From Vibrio syngnathi (GTDB lineage: Bacteria; Pseudomonadota; Gammaproteobacteria; Enterobacterales; Vibrionaceae), in the NCBI RefSeq assembly GCF_002119525.1, contig NZ_CP017917.1, positions 1,116,001-1,180,000 on the forward strand: a stretch of 64,000 nucleotides of DNA, read 5' to 3'. The position numbers and the translations under genes are program-made. The notes beneath the pieces are model-generated. The model saw nothing but the letters and a program-made list of their open reading frames with translations, searched no databases and was not told where the DNA came from. Positions within the stretch are counted from its first letter, which is position 1; the number at the start of each line of letters is the position of its first letter. This document shows, piece after piece, positions 9,670 through 19,071 of the stretch.

Positions 9670-10338
9670 TTAATCATCTCGAGCATTCAGCCCTTGCTGC
9701 CAAAAGGCCACTTCCATACGCGTTGCGGTTTTAAATATATGAACGATGTTCTGGCCGCGCTCGCTGTTAATATCAATTTCAGCCAGTAGTTGATTGAAGT
9801 ATTCCGCGCCCGTTGCTACGCCAGACTGAAACTCTTCTCCGCCGTAAAGTTGTAGCCAGCTAGCATATGGGTTGCCTTCTAAAACAGTATCACTGCTTTC
9901 TAATAATGCTTTACCAATCACGGCATAACCAATCGAACAAGGAGCCAGTGCGGCGTAAAGATCGACAAGGTCGCCCGTCATACCCGCATCTAGAACGTAA
10001 CGCGTGTAAGCGACTGTGCCGAAATCTTCCGGCTCGTTTTCCAAGTCAGATTCGGTTAAACCCCATTGACCACAGTAAGTCACGTGGTGAGAGATTTCAG
10101 AATCTAGCAGAGCATGAACACTTGGCAGTGCACGGCGCATATCAGCTAAGGTTTTAGCCTTGTAAATTGCCAATGCATAAGCACGAGCATACTGCTTCAA
10201 AAACAGGAAATCTTGCTTGAGATAGTGCAGAAAACACGGCTGAGCGAGTGTGCCGCTCGCCAACGTTTTAACAAAATCATGCTCGGTGTAGTCTTGCCAA
10301 TCTTGCTGACAGGCTTGGATTAAGTCTTGGTATTTCAT
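9670..10338 (-). CDS. tenA: Aminopyrimidine aminohydrolase / thiaminase II
   Basis: TenA salvages degraded thiamine by hydrolysing aminopyrimidine to HMP. The all-helical TenA fold spans the 222 residues. The expected catalytic cysteine is present at C134 (A-P-C-S-I-G-Y), with Y-G-G-E-E-F and a C-terminal glutamate (E209 in R-M-E-V-A-F-W) as active-site partners. It starts 8 bases after the thiY stop codon, so the two are almost certainly co-translated. The neighbourhood fits salvage of externally acquired formyl-aminopyrimidine or HMP. Confidence 0.93.
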   Translation of the reverse strand: MKYQDLIQACQQDWQDYTEHDFVKTLASGTLAQPCFLHYLKQDFLFLKQYARAYALAIYKAKTLADMRRALPSVHALLDSEISHHVTYCGQWGLTESDLENEPEDFGTVAYTRYVLDAGMTGDLVDLYAALAPCSIGYAVIGKALLESSDTVLEGNPYASWLQLYGGEEFQSGVATGAEYFNQLLAEIDINSERGQNIVHIFKTATRMEVAFWQQGLNARDD

Positions 10339-10346
10339 GAGATTCC

Positions 10347-11303
10347 TTAGTCAAAAGTCGGTACGTAGTCAGCGGCTTTTGGTAGTGATTTGATAATGCC
10401 TTTGTCGAACATGAACTGTGCGTAATCGTCGTAACGTTTCAGGTCAACAGCAGAAGGGCGAAGCGCAAAACGAGTCAGCGTATCGTTCCATGCGCGTTGG
10501 TTAAGTTCGTTATTCAACGTATCTGGAGAATACGCGACAAACTCGCTCCATGACTCTTGTGGGTGATTCACAATGTAAGTTGTTGCTTGCTCCAATGCTT
10601 TGTTGAACGCTTTGATCGCTTCATCGTCATGCTGCTTTGCGTTCGCAACAAAGATAAGCTCATCGTAAGCTGGCACACCGTGCTCTTCTGGGAAGAAAGC
10701 CTTCGCTTTAAAGCCTTCAAGCGCTAACTGGTTAGTTTCGAAGTTACGTAAGCCACCCCAAATGGCATCTACCTTGCCCGATGCCAATGAAGATGAAAGT
10801 GCCCAACCAACGTTGATGGTTTGCACGTCTGTAAACGCTACATTTTCTTGTGCTAGCATGGTGCCAATGGTCGCTTCTTCATTTCCTGCAATCGCGATAC
10901 CGATCTTCTTGCCTTTCAAATCCGCTAGCGAATCATTCTTGCCGTTATCCAGCACCATCAGTGTATTCAGTGGTGTCGCAATAAGGGTTGATGCACGAAC
11001 CAGAGGCAACCCTGCCGCCACGTCCATGGTTAAACTTGGTTGGTAAGTGACTGCGAGGTCGACTTTACCGGCAGCAACCAATTTTGCTGGCGTGCTTGGG
11101 TCTGCTGGCTCTTGAATTTCAATGTCTAAGCCTTGGTCAGCAAAATAGCCACGCTCTTGAGCAATCACAATTGGGCCGTGGTTCGGGTTCACAAACCAAT
11201 CCAACATCAGTGTCAGTTTCTTTTGTTCAGAATCCGCCAATGCATGACCTGAAACTAGCGAAGCAAGCAGTGCCACTGCACCTAATAATTTTGTATTTTT
11301 CAC
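10347..11303 (-). CDS. thiY: Thiamine-precursor ABC transporter, periplasmic binding protein (ThiY-like)
   Basis: A 318-residue protein with a Sec signal peptide cleaved after H-A-L-A (about residue 23) and no lipobox. It is followed by an NMT1/THI5-like domain (D-W-F-V-N-P-N-H-G-P-I-V-I-A near the start of the mature protein). Members bind formyl-aminopyrimidine or HMP and deliver it to the ThiX permease. The gene lies between thiX and tenA in a TPP-riboswitch operon, which supports the substrate class. The exact ligand is inferred, not read. Confidence 0.9.
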   Translation of the reverse strand: MKNTKLLGAVALLASLVSGHALADSEQKKLTLMLDWFVNPNHGPIVIAQERGYFADQGLDIEIQEPADPSTPAKLVAAGKVDLAVTYQPSLTMDVAAGLPLVRASTLIATPLNTLMVLDNGKNDSLADLKGKKIGIAIAGNEEATIGTMLAQENVAFTDVQTINVGWALSSSLASGKVDAIWGGLRNFETNQLALEGFKAKAFFPEEHGVPAYDELIFVANAKQHDDEAIKAFNKALEQATTYIVNHPQESWSEFVAYSPDTLNNELNQRAWNDTLTRFALRPSAVDLKRYDDYAQFMFDKGIIKSLPKAADYVPTFD

Positions 11304-11437
11304 AGTTAAACCTTTCCTTTTGAATACTATTCTTATGTATAGAACTTAAGTTGAGCAATATTGCGTTAGTAAAATTTATGTTTAGATAAAGAGTGTGGAA
11401 CTAAGATTTATCGAACAAAATCTTATTGACCAAGCCA

Positions 11438-12253
11438 TCACTGGTTTTCCCAAGGGATAGCTTTTTTGAGTAATTTATCGGTGACAAAATAGAGAGAGAT
11501 GGACAGCACCGCCAAGATGAACAAGGCCGCAAACATCTCATTGATGATCATGCGCGCGTTGGCTTGCAGCATTAAGTAACCTAGCCCTTCACTCGAACCG
11601 ACCCACTCGCCGACAACTGCACCAATTGGGGCAATCACCACAGCAACACGAATGCCAGACGCCAATGTTGGCAATGCAGCAAGCAATTGGATATAGCGGA
11701 GCAATTGCCATTTCGATGCACCCATCGTCTTAGCAAGATCAAGATAACCTGTCGGTGTATTACGCAGACCGTCGTAACAGCAAGTGGTCACAGGGAAGAA
11801 GATAATGATCGCCGCCATCACCACTTTTGAAGCGATGCCATAGCCAAGCCAAAGCATAAGTACTGGCGCAATCGCAAATACAGGGATCGCTTGGCTAGCA
11901 ATTAAGATAGGCAACAACCAGCGTTTCAGCGGTTCGAACATCAACATCTGCAGGGCGAAAAACAGCCCCATGGATAAACCGAGCAATAGACCAAGTAAGA
12001 TCTCCTGCGCAGTCACCCAAGTGTGTTTGAGTAGCACATCGTAACGTTCAATAAGTTTTAAAAAGACTTCTGCAGGCGCTGGCAGAATGAAGCTAGGCAG
12101 CTCGAAGATAACCACCACCAATTGCCATAAACCGAGAATCACAGCACTGCTGATCAGCAAACGCATAACGGGATTCATCTGACGAGGGCGCTTAGTCGTG
12201 ATCTGTGTGTTATTTGAACGAGCCACAGCTTCGCTTCGCGTTAGATCATTCAT
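11438..12253 (-). CDS. thiX: Thiamine-precursor ABC transporter, permease (ThiX-like)
   Basis: Inner-membrane subunit of the BPD_transp_1 family with about six membrane helices. It carries the EAA loop that docks the ATPase (D-L-A-K-T-M-G-A-S-K-W-Q-L-L-R-Y-I). I chose the ATG at 12253 because a GGAG ribosome site sits in front of it; an in-frame GTG lies two codons upstream. The start overlaps the end of the ATPase gene by 8 bases, pointing to translational coupling. The 134-base gap before thiY shows no gene. Confidence 0.92.
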   Translation of the reverse strand: MNDLTRSEAVARSNNTQITTKRPRQMNPVMRLLISSAVILGLWQLVVVIFELPSFILPAPAEVFLKLIERYDVLLKHTWVTAQEILLGLLLGLSMGLFFALQMLMFEPLKRWLLPILIASQAIPVFAIAPVLMLWLGYGIASKVVMAAIIIFFPVTTCCYDGLRNTPTGYLDLAKTMGASKWQLLRYIQLLAALPTLASGIRVAVVIAPIGAVVGEWVGSSEGLGYLMLQANARMIINEMFAALFILAVLSISLYFVTDKLLKKAIPWENQ

Positions 12254-13025
12254 AATCACGCTCCAACTGCTCTAAAATCGCTTGTTGCAACTCAGCACAT
12301 TCACCATCTAGCACTCGCGGTGTTGACGTGTGAGGCACAGATAAAGAGTGAGCACTCGCAGGCGTGCCTTGCAACACATACAGGTTATCCGACAAACGCA
12401 CCGCTTCTTGTGGGTCATGAGTAATCAACACAACGGTTTTATCTCTTAACAGTTCACACGCTAAGCTCTGTAACTTGTGTCTTGTTACCGCATCCAGCGC
12501 AGAGAAAGGCTCATCCATCAGCACCACTGGCTTGTCTTGCATTAAGGTTCGAGCCAAAGCGACACGCTGGCGCATGCCTCCAGACAACTGATCCGGCATC
12601 GCATTCGAATAATCAGCCAAACCAACCGCAGCTAACAACTCTAGTGCTTGATTGGTTTGAGCTTGTTTATTGGATGCTTGGCTTTGATGCTTGTCTGGGG
12701 AATTTTGAAAGCGATGACTCAGGCAAACATTGTCGATAACCGACAACCATGGCAGTAACAAATCTTGCTGCGCCATGTAAGCGATGCGGTCCGTTAAAGG
12801 CAATTCATCGGACGTTGCCAATGTGCCCTGCCACTCTACCTTGTCGTCCAACAAGCCTGCCAGATAACGTAATACCGTGGTTTTCCCGCAGCCACTTCTA
12901 CCCAACAATACCGTCCACTTACCTGCGTTTAAGCTAAGCGACAACCCAGACAAGGTCGCGTGCTCACTGTCGTTATAACGTAAAGAGGCATTGCTGAGTT
13001 GAACGCCAATCGTATTAACGGACAT
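12246..13025 (-). CDS. thiZ: Thiamine-precursor ABC transporter, ATPase (ThiZ-like)
   Basis: The ABC ATPase has all motifs: Walker A G-R-S-G-C-G-K-T, the signature L-S-G-G-M-R-Q-R, Walker B V-V-L-M-D-E-P-F and the switch histidine in L-I-T-H-D-P. It powers import through ThiX. The 259-residue length is normal. The start overlaps the end of thiD by 11 bases. Confidence 0.93.
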   Translation of the reverse strand: MSVNTIGVQLSNASLRYNDSEHATLSGLSLSLNAGKWTVLLGRSGCGKTTVLRYLAGLLDDKVEWQGTLATSDELPLTDRIAYMAQQDLLLPWLSVIDNVCLSHRFQNSPDKHQSQASNKQAQTNQALELLAAVGLADYSNAMPDQLSGGMRQRVALARTLMQDKPVVLMDEPFSALDAVTRHKLQSLACELLRDKTVVLITHDPQEAVRLSDNLYVLQGTPASAHSLSVPHTSTPRVLDGECAELQQAILEQLERDYE

Positions 13026-13923
13026 TACCGTGCCCAGCGAAGAAGTGATTTACCGGGCCATGACCTTGACCAACTTGCAACTCATCAGCATGAGCAATCG
13101 CGCGAGAAATGTATTGTTTGCCTAGGTCAACAGCTTCTGCCAGCGTGTTGCCCTGAGCCAAGAAAGAAGCAATGGCAGATGAAAGCGTACAGCCCGTGCC
13201 GTGAGTGTTTTTAGTCGGGAAACGCTTCGCGCTAATCAATGCAGACGTCGTCGGGAGAATCAGTAGATCGTTACTGTTTTCATCTTTCTCTAAATGACCG
13301 CCTTTGAGAAGAACGGCTTTAGCACCTAGTGCGCGTAAATCTTCAATCATGCCCTGCATTTCGGCTTCGCTTTCAGGTACCGGCTTGCCTGTTAATGCTG
13401 CGCCTTCAGGTAAATTAGGGGTAATGATATCTGCCAGCGGAATCAGATCTTGTTTTAGCGTCGTAATTGCCGAGTTTTCTAACAGCAGATCACCACTGGT
13501 TGCGACCATGACAGGGTCAATCACAAGATGCTTAGGTTGGTACTGCTTAATTTTGTCTGCAACGACTTTGATGATTTGCGAATCGGCCAACATGCCGACT
13601 TTCACTGCCACGATATTGAGATCAGTAAAAACCGCATCTAACTGGCTAGCGACATGGTCGAGTGGAATAGGAAAAATGGCGGAAACGCCTTGCGTGTTCT
13701 GGGAAGTGATTGCGGTAATCACCGAACAAGCGAAACTACCGGTCGCAGACATGGCTTTAATATCAGCTTGGATACCGGCACCGCCGCCACTGTCAGAACC
13801 CGCGATGGTTAAAACAATCGGAGTATTCGTGCGAATCGTGTCTTCAGCAGAGTGCTTCTGTGTTGAGGATTTTGGAGTTGAGGCTTTTGGCGTTAAATCT
13901 TTTGAAATAGAACTGTGTGTCAT
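13015..13923 (-). CDS. thiD: Hydroxymethylpyrimidine / phosphomethylpyrimidine kinase
   Basis: Phosphorylates HMP twice to HMP-PP, the substrate of ThiE. The ribokinase-fold motifs are present: A-G-S-D-S-G-G-G-A-G-I-Q-A-D near residue 43, V-I-D-P-V-M-V-A-T-S-G, and K-N-T-H-G-T-G-C-T-L-S-S-A near the C-terminus. About 35 extra residues rich in T, S, K and P precede the usual start (T-P-I-V-L-T-I-A-G); an internal start is possible. It is the first gene after the TPP riboswitch. Confidence 0.93.
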   Translation of the reverse strand: MTHSSISKDLTPKASTPKSSTQKHSAEDTIRTNTPIVLTIAGSDSGGGAGIQADIKAMSATGSFACSVITAITSQNTQGVSAIFPIPLDHVASQLDAVFTDLNIVAVKVGMLADSQIIKVVADKIKQYQPKHLVIDPVMVATSGDLLLENSAITTLKQDLIPLADIITPNLPEGAALTGKPVPESEAEMQGMIEDLRALGAKAVLLKGGHLEKDENSNDLLILPTTSALISAKRFPTKNTHGTGCTLSSAIASFLAQGNTLAEAVDLGKQYISRAIAHADELQVGQGHGPVNHFFAGHGNVR

Positions 13924-14030
13924 TGTCGCTCCTACTATCTTACAAGACGCAGGAGAACGAACACCGATCGAAGGAGAAGTCGCATTAGGCTCATGAAAGC
14001 TTTCATGGGTGCAGACGTAGATCGAGTGCT

Positions 14031-14124
14031 TATAGTTCCCTACGCCAGTGTTAACTGAATCAGGTTCAACGGGTCTCGACTAACGATCTCAGCAAACACC
14101 AAATAAGGTATATGCCCCCCGACT
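14031..14124 (-). promoter_or_regulatory. TPP riboswitch (THI element) in front of thiD
   Basis: Read on the minus strand, the conserved thi-box parts occur in order: the GGGGG strand of P1/P2, C-T-G-A-G-A, A-C-C-C-G-T-T-G-A-A-C-C-T-G-A, then A-C-T-G-G-C-G-T-A-G-G-G-A-A. It lies about 107 bases upstream of thiD and points into the six-gene operon. Binding of thiamine pyrophosphate should shut the operon off. Ends are approximate. Confidence 0.95.
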
Positions 14125-14229
14125 ATTGATAGCGATAATAACAGCACTCTTAAAACTGAGATACTGATTTTATTCAATTATACTAATTACGCATGAATAA
14201 ATTTCAATTAGGCTCTATAAAACAAATAC

Positions 14230-15147
14230 TTATAACGTCCCTTTAGATGGCTTCGACTGTATAAACAAGCACAGCACAATCAGAGACATACCTAGCCAAC
14301 CTGTAAAGGGAATCAGCTCACCGACAACGCAGACGGCAAGCACCGCTGCAACTACTGGTTCAAACAGAGTCAGCAGATTGGCGCTACTCGCGGTCACGTG
14401 GCGTAAACCAAAACTGAACGCGATATAGCCCAAGCATTGTGGGATTAACGTCAGATAACTGATGACTAATACGTTAATCTGCGAGGAGAACAGGTTATCA
14501 CCCGTAAACCAGAGTGTTGGTAGCAACAGCATCGCACCGAGGCCAAAAATACTGCCCATCGCCGCTTGTGACTTAATCCCTTTATCTATCAATGCTTTTG
14601 TCGCCCAAGAATAAATGGCGTAACACAACCCAGCAACCAACCCTAAAGCAATGCCCAATAGCTTTAGATCCTCTCCGGATTCATTCGCCGATGAAGATTC
14701 TGAAAACACCAACAACCCAATACCTACCACACCAATCGCAAAGCTAGTAAGCCAACGTCGGTTGATATTATTCTTTTTGCTAATCAGACACTCTAGCAAT
14801 GCGGAAAAGAAAGGTGCGGTAGCAATCGAAACCACGGTACCAATCGCCACACCTGATAATTTCATTGAAGAATAGAAAGCTAAAGGATAGATCGCCAAAG
14901 CCAAAGCGCTCACTGTCAACAGCTTCTTGTTCTGCAAAAGTTTGTCGAAAGCGAATAGGATTTCTCGATACGCCAAGCCCGCTTGCATTAGACCACCGAC
15001 GCCCATAGAGAAAGCACCAATCGCCAATGGGCTTAGATCAGGAGCAAAACTTGCGGCGGTGCCTGTCGTGCCCCATAAAATAGAAGCAAACAAGATGGCT
15101 AAAGTGCCCGTTTGGAATTCGTTAACGCGATTGATGGCAAGATTCAT
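14230..15147 (-). CDS. EamA/DMT-family transporter
   Basis: A 305-residue membrane protein with ten predicted helices in two EamA repeats (about 10-140 and 165-295), as in the drug/metabolite transporter superfamily. Repeat starts L-F-A-S-I-L-W-G-T-T-G and L-V-A-G-L-C-Y-A-I-Y-S are typical. It probably exports a small metabolite. The AraC-type gene at 15233-15961 lies 85 bases upstream on the same strand, so regulator and exporter may form one unit. The substrate is unknown. Confidence 0.88.
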   Translation of the reverse strand: MNLAINRVNEFQTGTLAILFASILWGTTGTAASFAPDLSPLAIGAFSMGVGGLMQAGLAYREILFAFDKLLQNKKLLTVSALALAIYPLAFYSSMKLSGVAIGTVVSIATAPFFSALLECLISKKNNINRRWLTSFAIGVVGIGLLVFSESSSANESGEDLKLLGIALGLVAGLCYAIYSWATKALIDKGIKSQAAMGSIFGLGAMLLLPTLWFTGDNLFSSQINVLVISYLTLIPQCLGYIAFSFGLRHVTASSANLLTLFEPVVAAVLAVCVVGELIPFTGWLGMSLIVLCLFIQSKPSKGTL

Positions 15148-15232
15148 TTCTATTACCCAATTTTCAGTTCTGAAATAGATAATAGTGAAGATTGATAAAA
15201 GTTAGTTTGCCAAAAGGACGCTATTATTGTTT

Positions 15233-15961
15233 CTAAAGACTCTCTTTCATTGAGCCTAGAAACGCCCTTGGAGACATTCCAAAGTGCTGAGAGAAGCGAC
15301 GACTGAAAGCAGAAACATCACTATAACCCACATTTTCGGCTATCAACTGAACCGGTAAATCGGTATGGCTTAACAAGGCTTGCGCTTTCTCCATACGATA
15401 TCGAGTGATGTATTTAAGCGCGCTGATACCCAGGCACTCTTTGAAGCGTTTTTTGAATTGAGTGGGACTCAAACAGGCCGTTTCTGCAAGTTGAGATATA
15501 GAGAGAGGTTGGGCGTAATTATCCGCTATCAGCCTTTGTACCGCACGGATTCTTGGGTCGACGCTCTTACTGACCTGTTGTTGCTCTAAGAGCAGTGAAA
15601 ACACATCCAAGATTGATGACTCAATGCCACTATCGACCTGATATTCCAGTTGCTTCTCAACAAACAGCAGGAAGCTCATTAAGGGTGGTGTTATCGTGAA
15701 AACCGAGAGCTCATGCTCTAACAAGTGCTGCGGCAACTCCGCCATATCCGCGACAATAAACCGCGCTGCTTCATCCGCCTTAAACGCATGCGCTGTGGTT
15801 ACCGGAATCACCACACATTCTCCCACGGCCACTTTGCCTACATACCCCACCATTTCGATATTGATACTGCCTTGGATCGGCAATACCAATTGATGATGGT
15901 CATCATGAGCATGAGTATTAAATTGCTTGGTGTAAGATCGAATGCTTAAGCTAGATTTCAT
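15233..15961 (-). CDS. AraC-family regulator with cupin sensor domain
   Basis: The N-terminal cupin-like barrel (about 10-110, H-A-H-D-D-H-H-Q-L-V-L-P and G-E-C-V-V-I-P) is followed by a double helix-turn-helix (about 140-235, I-S-Q-L-A-E-T-A-C-L-S and A-E-N-V-G-Y-S-D-V-S-A-F-S-R-R-F). The ATG at 15961 is chosen over a TTG two codons upstream. It lies just upstream of the EamA transporter on the same strand and probably controls it. Confidence 0.87.
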   Translation of the reverse strand: MKSSLSIRSYTKQFNTHAHDDHHQLVLPIQGSINIEMVGYVGKVAVGECVVIPVTTAHAFKADEAARFIVADMAELPQHLLEHELSVFTITPPLMSFLLFVEKQLEYQVDSGIESSILDVFSLLLEQQQVSKSVDPRIRAVQRLIADNYAQPLSISQLAETACLSPTQFKKRFKECLGISALKYITRYRMEKAQALLSHTDLPVQLIAENVGYSDVSAFSRRFSQHFGMSPRAFLGSMKESL

Positions 15962-16081
15962 GAGCAACGCCGGAGTACATTTCGCTAGGTTAAAGTAAGA
16001 GATACAACGTTACATTATCACTTCCCTAGAGTCACACTTAATGCGCATCAAATTCATGCTAGCTAGGTGACATGATCAAAA

Positions 16082-16109
16082 ACGGCCTCTACTCTAATTG
16101 AGAGGCCGT
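16082..16109 (-). terminator. Terminator after the DUF4382 lipoprotein gene
   Basis: Stem ACGGCCTCT / AGAGGCCGT with a 10-base loop. On the minus strand it is followed by a T run, and it sits 32 bases past the lipoprotein stop codon. Confidence 0.8.
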
Positions 16110-16140
16110 ATTTATTAGAGTGGTAAATCACGTTAAAGAT

Positions 16141-17169
16141 TTAAAACGATACTTGGCTGTTTTGACCAATCACTATCTGAACACTATTTTCAACAGCATA
16201 GATTTCAAAACCATCAGCAACCGGATCGGCATTGTCTTCATCACTGTCATGCTGTGCAGTACAGGTATAGCCTAAAGAGTAAGTCCCTGGATCAATGAAG
16301 CCCAGAGAAAACTCATAGTTAGTCTGCGCTTTATTCAATGTCACTGACGCTGAAGTGATCGGTTTTTTCTCCGTAGGACCACCAATTGGTGCCATGTCAG
16401 CTTTAACGATGTCACCTTCATACAAATAAACCGATTGAACGAAGGTATTATCATTTGTAGGGTTACAAGCTCCAAAAGTTGTTGTCGCTACAGTACCTTC
16501 AATGTTTCCTGTCTCAACCGTATTGATAAGGCTCACAGATGTTCTTTGAATGGTGTAATCAGGGAGACTTGAACTGTTCTTTAAGCCGCGTCTCAGATCG
16601 AACTCAACAACAAAATCATTACTCTGTTGGTTCACATTGAATGAGTTGTTAAAATACAGAACACCAGCGTTATCTTCTTTACCCACACCTTGCGGACATG
16701 CGCCTTCACCTTTCACAGTTAACTGACGGTTCGTATCATCGTTCTCTATAACGTAAGAAGGTGTTGTTGGGTGGTCGCCATCATGGGCAAACACACACAA
16801 CTTATAGCTGCCGACCGGGATGACCTCATTTTTAATCAAAGGAAGTGCATCGCTGCCTTGGTAATCCAATAAATTAATACTGAGTGGAATAGGGGCTTCA
16901 CCGTCTGGCAAAGGATCACCGTTTTTGTCAACATAGTTACCATTGTCGTCCGTTTTATAAACGTCATAAACCAATGGCGTACCTCCCTGCCCCGGAAGTA
17001 AAGCCACCTTGCTGAATGTCACTGTCACATCTTTAACACCATCGATAGGCGCATCACTCACACTCAAGGTAATGGGTGTCGTGCTGCTTGATGAACCTGA
17101 GTCTCCGCCACAACCAACAAGCCCTGCCAAAACAAGGCTCGCTAAAGCCGTTTCCTTTAAATACTTCAT
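16141..17169 (-). CDS. DUF4382-domain lipoprotein
   Basis: The ATG at 17169 gives a lipoprotein signal with the lipobox L-V-G-C (C20 becomes the lipidated N-terminus), followed by a G/S-rich linker. The N-terminal half of the mature protein matches DUF4382 (L-S-V-S-D-A-P-I-D-G-V-K-D-V-T-V-T-F), a beta-sandwich-like domain common in marine bacteria. The C-terminal third (about 215-340) looks like a second beta-rich segment. Function is not known. It is monocistronic, with a terminator at 16082. Confidence 0.85.
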   Translation of the reverse strand: MKYLKETALASLVLAGLVGCGGDSGSSSSTTPITLSVSDAPIDGVKDVTVTFSKVALLPGQGGTPLVYDVYKTDDNGNYVDKNGDPLPDGEAPIPLSINLLDYQGSDALPLIKNEVIPVGSYKLCVFAHDGDHPTTPSYVIENDDTNRQLTVKGEGACPQGVGKEDNAGVLYFNNSFNVNQQSNDFVVEFDLRRGLKNSSSLPDYTIQRTSVSLINTVETGNIEGTVATTTFGACNPTNDNTFVQSVYLYEGDIVKADMAPIGGPTEKKPITSASVTLNKAQTNYEFSLGFIDPGTYSLGYTCTAQHDSDEDNADPVADGFEIYAVENSVQIVIGQNSQVSF

Positions 17170-17190
17170 AATCAATTTCCTATAAATCAC

Positions 17191-17591
17191 TGCTCAATAA
17201 AGGGCTTGTTTAAGTGCCCTCTTATTCTTTTCCTTAATGTGATTCATAGACAAACCGCGCTTATGGCCAAAATCAGTTAGCCCTGTTATTTAAGGCTTTC
17301 TTCATCCAAAAACTCTGTTCATCAAGGTGCACATATCAGGTCGCACATAGGTTAATTAAGTCTAGTAAGTAAATTATCAGTAGCAATGCGTATTTAGCAA
17401 AAGTGCTGTCAATTGTGTTGAAATGGTCGGTATGTATAGAGTCGGAGAGGATGATTGAAAGCCATCAAATCAAAGTCAAAAATCGCCACCAAGATCAAAA
17501 AAGGCCGTTAAGACAGCCTATTGCTGAACTTAAACGACCTTTTCATTGAATTTTGACTAAGCTAAGACGATATCAGCTCAGTCAAACTCAC
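17191..17591. other. Intergenic region without a gene
   Basis: About 400 bases between the DUF2999 and DUF4382 genes. The only structure I see is an imperfect hairpin near 17498-17542 (AAAAAGGCCGTTAAG ... CTTAAACGACCTTTT) that could end transcription from the DUF2999 side. The right part should contain the DUF4382 promoter. Confidence 0.6.
17498..17542 (-). terminator. Possible terminator after the DUF2999 gene
   Basis: An imperfect long hairpin bounded by A-rich and T-rich ends, about 50 bases past the DUF2999 stop codon. Some stem positions are mismatched. Confidence 0.45.
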
Positions 17592-17843
17592 TTATTTTTG
17601 AAGTTGCTCTTTAGCGGCTTCAACCTTAGAAAAATCTAGGCCAAGCTCTTCAACTGCTTCTTTGATTAGCGCAGGGTTTTGCATTACCTGACCCATCAGC
17701 ATTTGAAGCTTATCTTGTGGTAAACCAAGTTGGCTGATTGTCGCCATTGCTGCAAGAGGGTTCTCTGTCAACGTCTTGAATATCTCGCTGATCTGCTCGT
17801 CGCTAATATTGTTCTCTTTCAACATTGCTAAAATCGGGTTCAT
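17592..17843 (-). CDS. DUF2999 family small protein
   Basis: 83 residues, soluble and helical, starting M-N-P-I-L-A-M-L-K-E-N. It matches the small DUF2999 family found in Vibrio and relatives, whose function is not established. A ribosome site (A-rich with AGG) and an ATG at 17843 support the start. Transcribed alone. Confidence 0.8.
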   Translation of the reverse strand: MNPILAMLKENNISDEQISEIFKTLTENPLAAMATISQLGLPQDKLQMLMGQVMQNPALIKEAVEELGLDFSKVEAAKEQLQK

Positions 17844-17973
17844 TTTTTTGCCTTTGAAACACTAAATTAAGTAGGAGCACAGCATACCATCTAGCTGTGC
17901 TCGATTGTACTAGCAAGTGAAGCTTTGGTTTAACATGAACTGTGCTTTTCCCAAACGAAAATAATGCTTGGGC

Positions 17974-19071
17974 TTAACGAGATTCCAATGGGTAAGAGCG
18001 GTAGCTCCACATACCATAGGTTCTTAGAGCGTCACGGTAGATGCCTAGAAGCTCACCACTGCTCGCTTTCTTAAGATCTTCTAACGGCTTATCTGGGTAA
18101 GAAACCGTATCAAAAGTGATGCCCTGAGGGCCAGTTTGCCAGCTAGCAATTTCAAACAGAGTTTGACCACGACGAACATGGCTTGCCGAGCTAATAATGG
18201 TCGCGTGCTTAATATCATGGCGAGCAAGCGCATAGCTACTGAATAAGGCATTGCCTACCGTGCTGGTCGCGTAGTTCTCTTCAATGATGCGGTCTTTGCT
18301 TACCCCTTTTGAGATAAGCCAATCCGCCATTAACTTACCTTCTGTCTTATGGTTCTTAGGCACGCCGCCGGTTAACACGATCATCGCGTCTGGGTTCGCT
18401 TTCGACATTGCTAATGTCGTTTCAAGACGTTCAATCAAGATCTCATGCATAGAACCATCAGGGTTAAGCGCGTAACCCAAAGTGACGATGGCACCGTGGT
18501 CGCTCAACAGTCCCTTATCTGCAGACTCTTTAAGCGGTGTTTCTAACACGCGGTCGACCGTTGCAAAAATACGTTTGATGTCTTCTGCTTTACCTTTATT
18601 CAGGCTTTCCAGTTTCTCCATGTGCTTCTTCGATTCACTGTCATTGCCTTCAAATCGCTGCCAAACCGCTAGATACGCATGAAGGTCGACATCGTCTGGC
18701 GCAACCGTCAGTGCTTGTTCAAACAACTCAATAGCGCGCTCTGCGTTCTTGTTGTAGATCTGAGCGTTCGCTGCCGAGATCAACAAATCAATACGGTAAG
18801 GTTCTAGCTGGTACGCTTCTAACAATCGGTTAGTCACAATTTCCATGTTGCTTGGCATTTTAGCCGTGAAGCCCGCGTGAGAAATTCTTGCCGGAGACTT
18901 AAACGCCTGCAACGCATCAAGAAGTAATTGGTCGACAACTTGTCGCTTAGTCACCAACTGCGCGTAATCTGCTGAAGCTTGTACTGCGCCATCGTTAGCG
19001 GCAAAAGAATAAGGTGTTGCGCCAAAAGCAAGCATGCCACCAAGAGCGAGCGCGATAATGTTCTTTTTCAT
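17974..19071 (-). CDS. YdcF/ElyC-like (DUF218) periplasmic protein with helical repeats
   Basis: A Sec signal peptide (about 1-24, ending S-F-A-A) leads into a helical TPR-like region (about 60-165, e.g. A-E-R-A-I-E-L-F-E-Q-A-L). A DUF218 domain follows (about 190-345), with I-V-T-L-G-Y-A, M-I-V-L-T-G-G, the E-N-Y-A-T-S-T-V-G-N-A motif and S-S-A-S-H-V-R-R. The family includes SanA and ElyC, which affect envelope integrity. The combination with TPR-like repeats is the common Vibrio form. Confidence 0.87.
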   Translation of the reverse strand: MKKNIIALALGGMLAFGATPYSFAANDGAVQASADYAQLVTKRQVVDQLLLDALQAFKSPARISHAGFTAKMPSNMEIVTNRLLEAYQLEPYRIDLLISAANAQIYNKNAERAIELFEQALTVAPDDVDLHAYLAVWQRFEGNDSESKKHMEKLESLNKGKAEDIKRIFATVDRVLETPLKESADKGLLSDHGAIVTLGYALNPDGSMHEILIERLETTLAMSKANPDAMIVLTGGVPKNHKTEGKLMADWLISKGVSKDRIIEENYATSTVGNALFSSYALARHDIKHATIISSASHVRRGQTLFEIASWQTGPQGITFDTVSYPDKPLEDLKKASSGELLGIYRDALRTYGMWSYRSYPLESR

